A model generated the notes under the pieces. It made no database searches, was not told the origin of the DNA, and worked only from the letters and a program-made list of their open reading frames with translations. A stretch of DNA of 25,057 nucleotides from a virus. Positions 22,929 to 25,057 of the stretch are shown here, one piece after another. The translations under genes were made by a program, and so were the position numbers. Location: positions 1 to 25,057 of the IMG/VR virus record IMGVR_UViG_3300028831_000079; one strand, given 5' to 3'. Within the stretch, counting starts at the first letter, position 1, and each line of letters opens with the position of its first letter.

Positions 22929-23924
22929 ATGCGCAATCCGACCAGCAAGGCCAGCGACACCACTACCGATCAGGAGGCCAGCGACACCGTGACCACTACC
23001 GACACCGCACCGGAGGCCAGCGACACCGTGACCACTACCGACACCGCACCGGAGGCCAGCAGCGAGGCCAGCGACACCGCTACCGACCAGCAGGCCAGCG
23101 ACACCGCCGAACCTTTGACGCACGAGCAGCGCGTGGCCGCATGGCTCGCGATCGACACCGCTGGCACGGGGCACCTGTCGCTGGTCGATCAGCAGGCCGT
23201 GTACGGTGCCACGCGCAAGGCCAAGGATCGGGAGGCCGTGGTCGCGCTGCTGGGTAAGGCGATCAGCGACGCGCTGGCCGCTACCGACTACGCGAAAGCG
23301 GGAGCCGCGTCCGCGCTGCTGAACCTCGTGAACGCCAGCGACGCGCCCGTGGACCCCGTGGGGGAGGCCTTGCACGCGCTGCTTACCTACTCCTACGCGT
23401 CCGCGTCGCTGCTGGCCTCGCTTGACGAGGGTACGCGTGCCAAGGTCACGAGCGCGCTGGCCGAATCGCTGGCCGCGAACCCGGTCGCGCCGGAAGGGTT
23501 CGAACCCTCCCCCGGTTTCGCCCCTTGTGGGAGCAAGGCCAGCAAGGGCACGCGCAAGGCCAGCAGCAAGGCCAGCGGAACGTCGGACAAGCCGCGCGCT
23601 GGCAAGGGTTGGGTTAGTGCGTTCGTGTCCCGCGTGATTCCCGCGGACGGTAGCGCGATGCTGCTGTCCGAAATGGAAAAGGCCGACGCGGGAATGCTGC
23701 TCGCTGGCCTGCCCTACCGTCCTAGCCTCGGGGCGATCACCGCGTGCGTCAAGGGTCCGAACCCTCCCGCTGGCGTTTCGGTCACCACGGTTCGGAATGG
23801 TGACAAGGACCAACTCGCGGCCAAGGTGTCGGACGCTAGCGCGTTCGTGGTCGCGGACATTCCTGCCGATCCCCACGGTGCCAGCGACACCGCACCGGAG
23901 GCCAGCAGCGAGGCCAGCAAGTAA
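22929..23924 (+). CDS. Unknown protein rich in Ala-Ser repeats encoded by GGCCAGC words
   Basis: The 331-residue frame is placed at the ATG at 22929 because GGAGG (22916-22920) is eight bases upstream; an ATG six bases earlier is too close. Residues about 6-55 are low-complexity Ser/Thr/Asp/Ala, including a 39-bp exact tandem duplication (22976-23053). A helical Ala/Leu-rich domain follows (THEQRVAAWLAIDTAGTGHL to about residue 185), then a Lys/Ser/Ala linker (KASKGTRKASSKASGTSDKP). A C-terminal domain (WVSAFVSRVIPADGSAMLLS, then VSVTTVRNGDKDQLAAKVSD) leads to a terminal EASSEASK tail. GCCAGC is nearly always read as Ala-Ser. Strong GC3 bias and a good ribosome site support coding. I do not recognise a family; no catalytic or membrane motif is visible. 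Confidence 0.75.
   Translation: MRNPTSKASDTTTDQEASDTVTTTDTAPEASDTVTTTDTAPEASSEASDTATDQQASDTAEPLTHEQRVAAWLAIDTAGTGHLSLVDQQAVYGATRKAKDREAVVALLGKAISDALAATDYAKAGAASALLNLVNASDAPVDPVGEALHALLTYSYASASLLASLDEGTRAKVTSALAESLAANPVAPEGFEPSPGFAPCGSKASKGTRKASSKASGTSDKPRAGKGWVSAFVSRVIPADGSAMLLSEMEKADAGMLLAGLPYRPSLGAITACVKGPNPPAGVSVTTVRNGDKDQLAAKVSDASAFVVADIPADPHGASDTAPEASSEASK
22976..23053 (+). repeat. 39-bp tandem repeat, two exact copies, inside the Ala-Ser-rich gene
   Basis: Units 22976-23014 and 23015-23053 are identical and encode a 13-residue repeat (EASDTVTTTDTAP in phase). A third, divergent GGCCAGC unit follows at 23054. The unit length is a multiple of three, so copy change would keep the frame. 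Confidence 0.9.
23494..23513 (+). repeat. Dispersed 20-bp element, copy 1 (contains GGGTTCGAACCC)
   Basis: AAGGGTTCGAACCCTCCCCC matches 18 of 20 bases of a second copy at 23751-23770. Here it is read GAA GGG TTC GAA. The core is a 12-bp palindrome that looks like a tRNA T-arm, but no tRNA can be folded around it. Confidence 0.75.
23751..23770 (+). repeat. Dispersed 20-bp element, copy 2
   Basis: AAGGGTCCGAACCCTCCCGC is the partner of 23494-23513. It lies in the same gene but in a different reading frame (AAG GGT CCG AAC), so the similarity is at DNA level and not due to a repeated peptide. Confidence 0.75.
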
Positions 23925-23934
23925 CGAGCGATAC

Positions 23935-23967
23935 GGTGCCCCGTGGTCGATCCGACCACGGGGCACC
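23935..23967. repeat. Perfect 15-bp-stem hairpin after the Ala-Ser-rich gene
   Basis: Arms 23935-23949 and 23953-23967 (GGTGCCCCGTGGTCG and its exact complement) leave a three-base loop ATC. It starts 10 bases after the stop codon. There is no T-run, so it is not a classical terminator, but it would block or protect RNA. Its right arm shares CACC with the next hairpin. Confidence 0.85.
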
Positions 23968-24016
23968 TGCGCAGGAGGCCACGCGGGACCATTCCTGCTG
24001 GCCTCCTGCGCAGGTG
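23964..24016. repeat. Long hairpin with 18-bp perfect arms overlapping the previous hairpin
   Basis: Arms 23964-23981 and 23999-24016 are perfect complements. The 17-base loop contains a further stem (GCGGGA with TCCTGC, one G-T pair), giving about 24 pairs with one bulged C. Four bases (23964-23967) are shared with the upstream hairpin, so the two cannot both be fully formed. The arms contain the GGAGGCC and GGCCTCC words of the repeat vocabulary. Confidence 0.85.
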
Positions 24017-24056
24017 CCACTACCGATCCGATCCGACACGAACGAAGGGGATACCG

Positions 24057-24221
24057 ATGATTCCGACACTGCTTATGGTCCGATCTACCGAATGGGAGGG
24101 TCATCCCACGTGGACAGTGGCCGCGCGGATGCCAAACGGCGCGATCGCGCTGGCATCGTTCACCGCGTGCGCGTGTCTCGCTTGCCAGCAGGCCAGCGAC
24201 CAGCAGGAGGCCAGCAAGTGA
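24057..24221 (+). CDS. Small unknown protein with repeat-derived C-terminus
   Basis: The 54-residue product starts MIPTLLMVRSTEWEGHPTWT at an ATG preceded by AAGGGG six bases upstream. After a short beta-like body there is a Cys-containing segment (FTACACLACQQAS) and a tail QQASDQQEASK encoded by two GGCCAGC words. The stop overlaps the next start as GTGA. The motif TCCGATCCGACAC lies 17 bases upstream of the start, as it does before the 22929 gene. No family is recognised. Good ribosome site and tight coupling support expression. Confidence 0.62.
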   Translation: MIPTLLMVRSTEWEGHPTWTVAARMPNGAIALASFTACACLACQQASDQQEASK

Positions 24222-24490
24222 ACGCCAGCGACCAGCAGGCCAGCGAAAAGCGCGCGAACCTCGTGCGCGCCTTGTGGGACGCGGGTTACACGAATTTCGA
24301 GGCCGGGGCAATCGCCAGCGCGGCGGCCGTGGTCGCGGACAGTTTGCGCAGGTTCGGCATTGATTCCGCCGGGGAACCTCCTGCCGCGAACGAACACGGG
24401 GGGATCATGAACCGCGTACTTTGGGACGTTGGCACCGTGGGCGCGAACGCGCTCGTGGCCGCGCTTACCGACCAGCAGGCCAGCAAGTGA
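24218..24490 (+). CDS. Small unknown helical protein with repeat-derived ends
   Basis: The 90-residue frame starts at a GTG (24218) that overlaps the upstream stop. The ribosome site GGAGG, seven bases before the start, is part of a GGAGGCCAGC repeat word. The N-terminus is (V)NASDQQASEKRANLVRALW and the C-terminus LTDQQASK, both written with GGCCAGC or GCCAGC words in the Ala-Ser frame. The centre (YTNFEAGAIASAAAVVADSL) is helical and Ala-rich and may fold as a small helical bundle. The stop overlaps the next GTG as GTGA. No family is recognised. Confidence 0.6.
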   Translation: MNASDQQASEKRANLVRALWDAGYTNFEAGAIASAAAVVADSLRRFGIDSAGEPPAANEHGGIMNRVLWDVGTVGANALVAALTDQQASK

Positions 24491-24660
24491 CCGCGCTGCT
24501 TTCAATGGCCGTGCAAGCCGCGGACTCGCTCGCGACAGGTTGGCCGTGGTGCTGGCTTACGGTATGCGAGCAGCGCGGGTTCGTGCTCATTTGGGACGCC
24601 AGCACGCGGCAGGCCACGGTAGAAACGCTGGCCTGCTGGCAGGAGGCCAGCACGCGGTAA
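24487..24660 (+). CDS. Small unknown Trp/Cys-containing protein with repeat-derived C-terminus
   Basis: The 57-residue frame starts at GTG 24487, overlapping the upstream stop by four bases. It has only a weak CAGG ribosome site, so coupled translation is likely. An ATG at 24505 is an alternative start. The body GWPWCWLTVCEQRGFVLIWD, then ATVETLACWQEASTR, looks like a short beta-hairpin protein. The last residues are coded by a GGAGGCCAGC word. It completes a three-gene chain (24057-24660). No family is recognised. Confidence 0.52.
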   Translation: MTALLSMAVQAADSLATGWPWCWLTVCEQRGFVLIWDASTRQATVETLACWQEASTR

Positions 24661-24679
24661 CGCCAGCAGGCCAGCAGGT

Positions 24680-24715
24680 GCCAGCGCGGGAGGCTACCTA
24701 GCCTCCCGCGCTGGC
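24680..24715. repeat. 36-bp near-perfect palindrome (17-bp arms)
   Basis: Arms 24680-24696 and 24699-24715 are exact complements around a CC centre. The right arm plus three bases (CCTCCCGCGCTGGCGCG, 24702-24718) also occurs at 22697-22713, where the repeat zone begins. It lies 19 bases after the last gene and could end transcription or form a cruciform. Confidence 0.88.
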
Positions 24716-24748
24716 GCGTGCGTACCTGCCACGTGAACCGATCAGGAG

Positions 24749-24794
24749 GCCAGCAGGAGGCCAGCGCGGCACCTAGCCGCGCTGGCCTGCTGGC
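24749..24794. repeat. Long hairpin with 12-bp and 7-bp stems
   Basis: GGCCAGCGCGGC (24759-24770) pairs exactly with 24776-24787, with a five-base loop ACCTA. Outside it GCCAGCA (24749-24755) pairs with 24788-24794, leaving a GGA bulge. The apex ACCTAGCC is shared with the palindrome at 24680-24715. Confidence 0.85.
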
Positions 24795-25057
24795 GCGCCT
24801 AGAGGCCAGCAGCGAGGCCAGCGCGGGAGGCCAGCAGGCCAGCGCGGCCACGCGCCAGCAGCGAGGCCAGCAGGCCACGCAGGAGGCCAGCAGCGAGGCC
24901 ACGCGCCAGCGAGGCCAGCAGGCCAGCGCGGGAGGCCAGCAGCGAGGCCACGCGGACCGATCAGGAGGCCAGCAGCGAGGCCAGCAGGCCAGCGCGGGAG
25001 GCCAGCAGCGAGGCCAGCAGGCCACGCGCCAGCAGGAGGCCAGCAGCGAGGCCAGCA

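Larger units (their letters stand above)
24661..25057. repeat. Non-coding GGCCAGC mosaic repeat array with hairpins, open at right edge
   Basis: No gene is supported here. The stretch is almost wholly built from a few words: GGCCAGCA, GGCCAGCAGCGA, GGCCAGCGCGGGA, GGCCACGC and CCGATCAGGAGG. From 24748 to the end GGCCAGC occurs 18 times on the plus strand and once on the minus strand, by hand count. A 44-base block at 24907-24950 recurs exactly at 24973-25016. Unit lengths of 8, 12 and 13 bases break any reading frame. Two large hairpins mark its left part. The array continues past the window end, so its full size is unknown. Confidence 0.85.

Noticed and set aside
23494-23520. Possible tRNA gene around GGGTTCGAACCC
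   Set aside because: The T-arm-like core is present, but no D-arm, a seven-base anticodon loop, or matching acceptor stem can be found on either strand. The element is kept as a repeat.
22896-24311. Long minus-strand open frame (about 470 codons) across the Ala-Ser-rich gene
   Set aside because: It is Arg/Gly-rich low-complexity sequence lying exactly opposite a plus-strand gene with strong GC3 bias and a good ribosome site. High-GC DNA gives such antisense frames by default.
24680-24715. Classical rho-independent terminator
   Set aside because: The stem is strong, but no T-run follows on either strand. It is listed as a palindrome instead.
24465-25025. Minus-strand frame rich in Cys-Trp-Pro across the repeat array
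   Set aside because: The peptide (ACWPRCWPP repeats) only reflects the GGCCAGC words. Units of 8 and 13 bases would break a conserved frame and there is no ribosome site.
24661-25057. CRISPR array
   Set aside because: Repeats are short, irregularly spaced and the intervals are built from the same words. There are no unique spacers of constant length and no cas genes.

Overview
The window is about 25 kb of a tailed double-stranded DNA phage (siphovirus type, Caudoviricetes) or a prophage-like element. Bases 1-19244 carry an uninterrupted head and tail morphogenesis module on the minus strand. Bases 19368-22457 carry a small replication module on the plus strand. Bases about 22690-25057 form a very GC-rich, repeat-dominated region with four unrecognised genes. 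The host cannot be read directly. High GC, strong GGAGG ribosome sites, GTG/TTG starts and an actinophage-like gene style suggest a high-GC Gram-positive host; this is inference.

Minus-strand module, in transcription order: a two-part protein that may serve as small terminase (19244-17967), large terminase, Mu gp29-like portal, a Cys-rich zinc-ribbon protein, a fused capsid protease/scaffold, head decoration protein, gpE-like major capsid protein, a 54-residue basic protein, an acidic protein, head-tail connector, gpG-like tail completion protein, tail terminator candidate, a coiled-coil protein, tail tube, a tail assembly chaperone pair joined by a -1 frameshift at GGGAAAA (7184-7190), a tape measure protein of about 1880 residues, and the N-terminal part of a fibronectin-like minor tail protein that runs off the left edge. 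Genes are tightly packed with TAATG, ATGA and GTGA overlaps, as in a single late operon. The divergent switch at 19245-19367 holds a TATAAT box for the late side.

The plus-strand module has an archaeo-eukaryotic type primase of the TOTE-like family (SGNKGVH, YPKQ, GNLLRLPLG), overlapped by a zinc-ribbon plus P-loop helicase/ATPase of DUF3987 type. These two proteins probably act together at the replication fork. A lower-GC orphan gene follows, then a non-coding stretch with a perfect DnaA box and an 8-bp-arm palindrome, which is a candidate origin.

The most unusual part begins near 22690. The seven-base word GGCCAGC and a few linked words (GGAGGCCAGC, CCGATCAGGAGG, GGCCACGC, GCGCGGGAGG) are re-used many times in non-coding DNA, in long hairpins, in ribosome binding sites and inside genes. 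In genes they are read in the frame GCC AGC (Ala-Ser), giving related C-terminal tails such as DQQASK to otherwise unrelated small proteins. In the last 320 bases GGCCA recurs at spacings dominated by 8, 12 and 13 bases, almost all on one strand. I do not recognise this repeat system; it is the main candidate for something undescribed.
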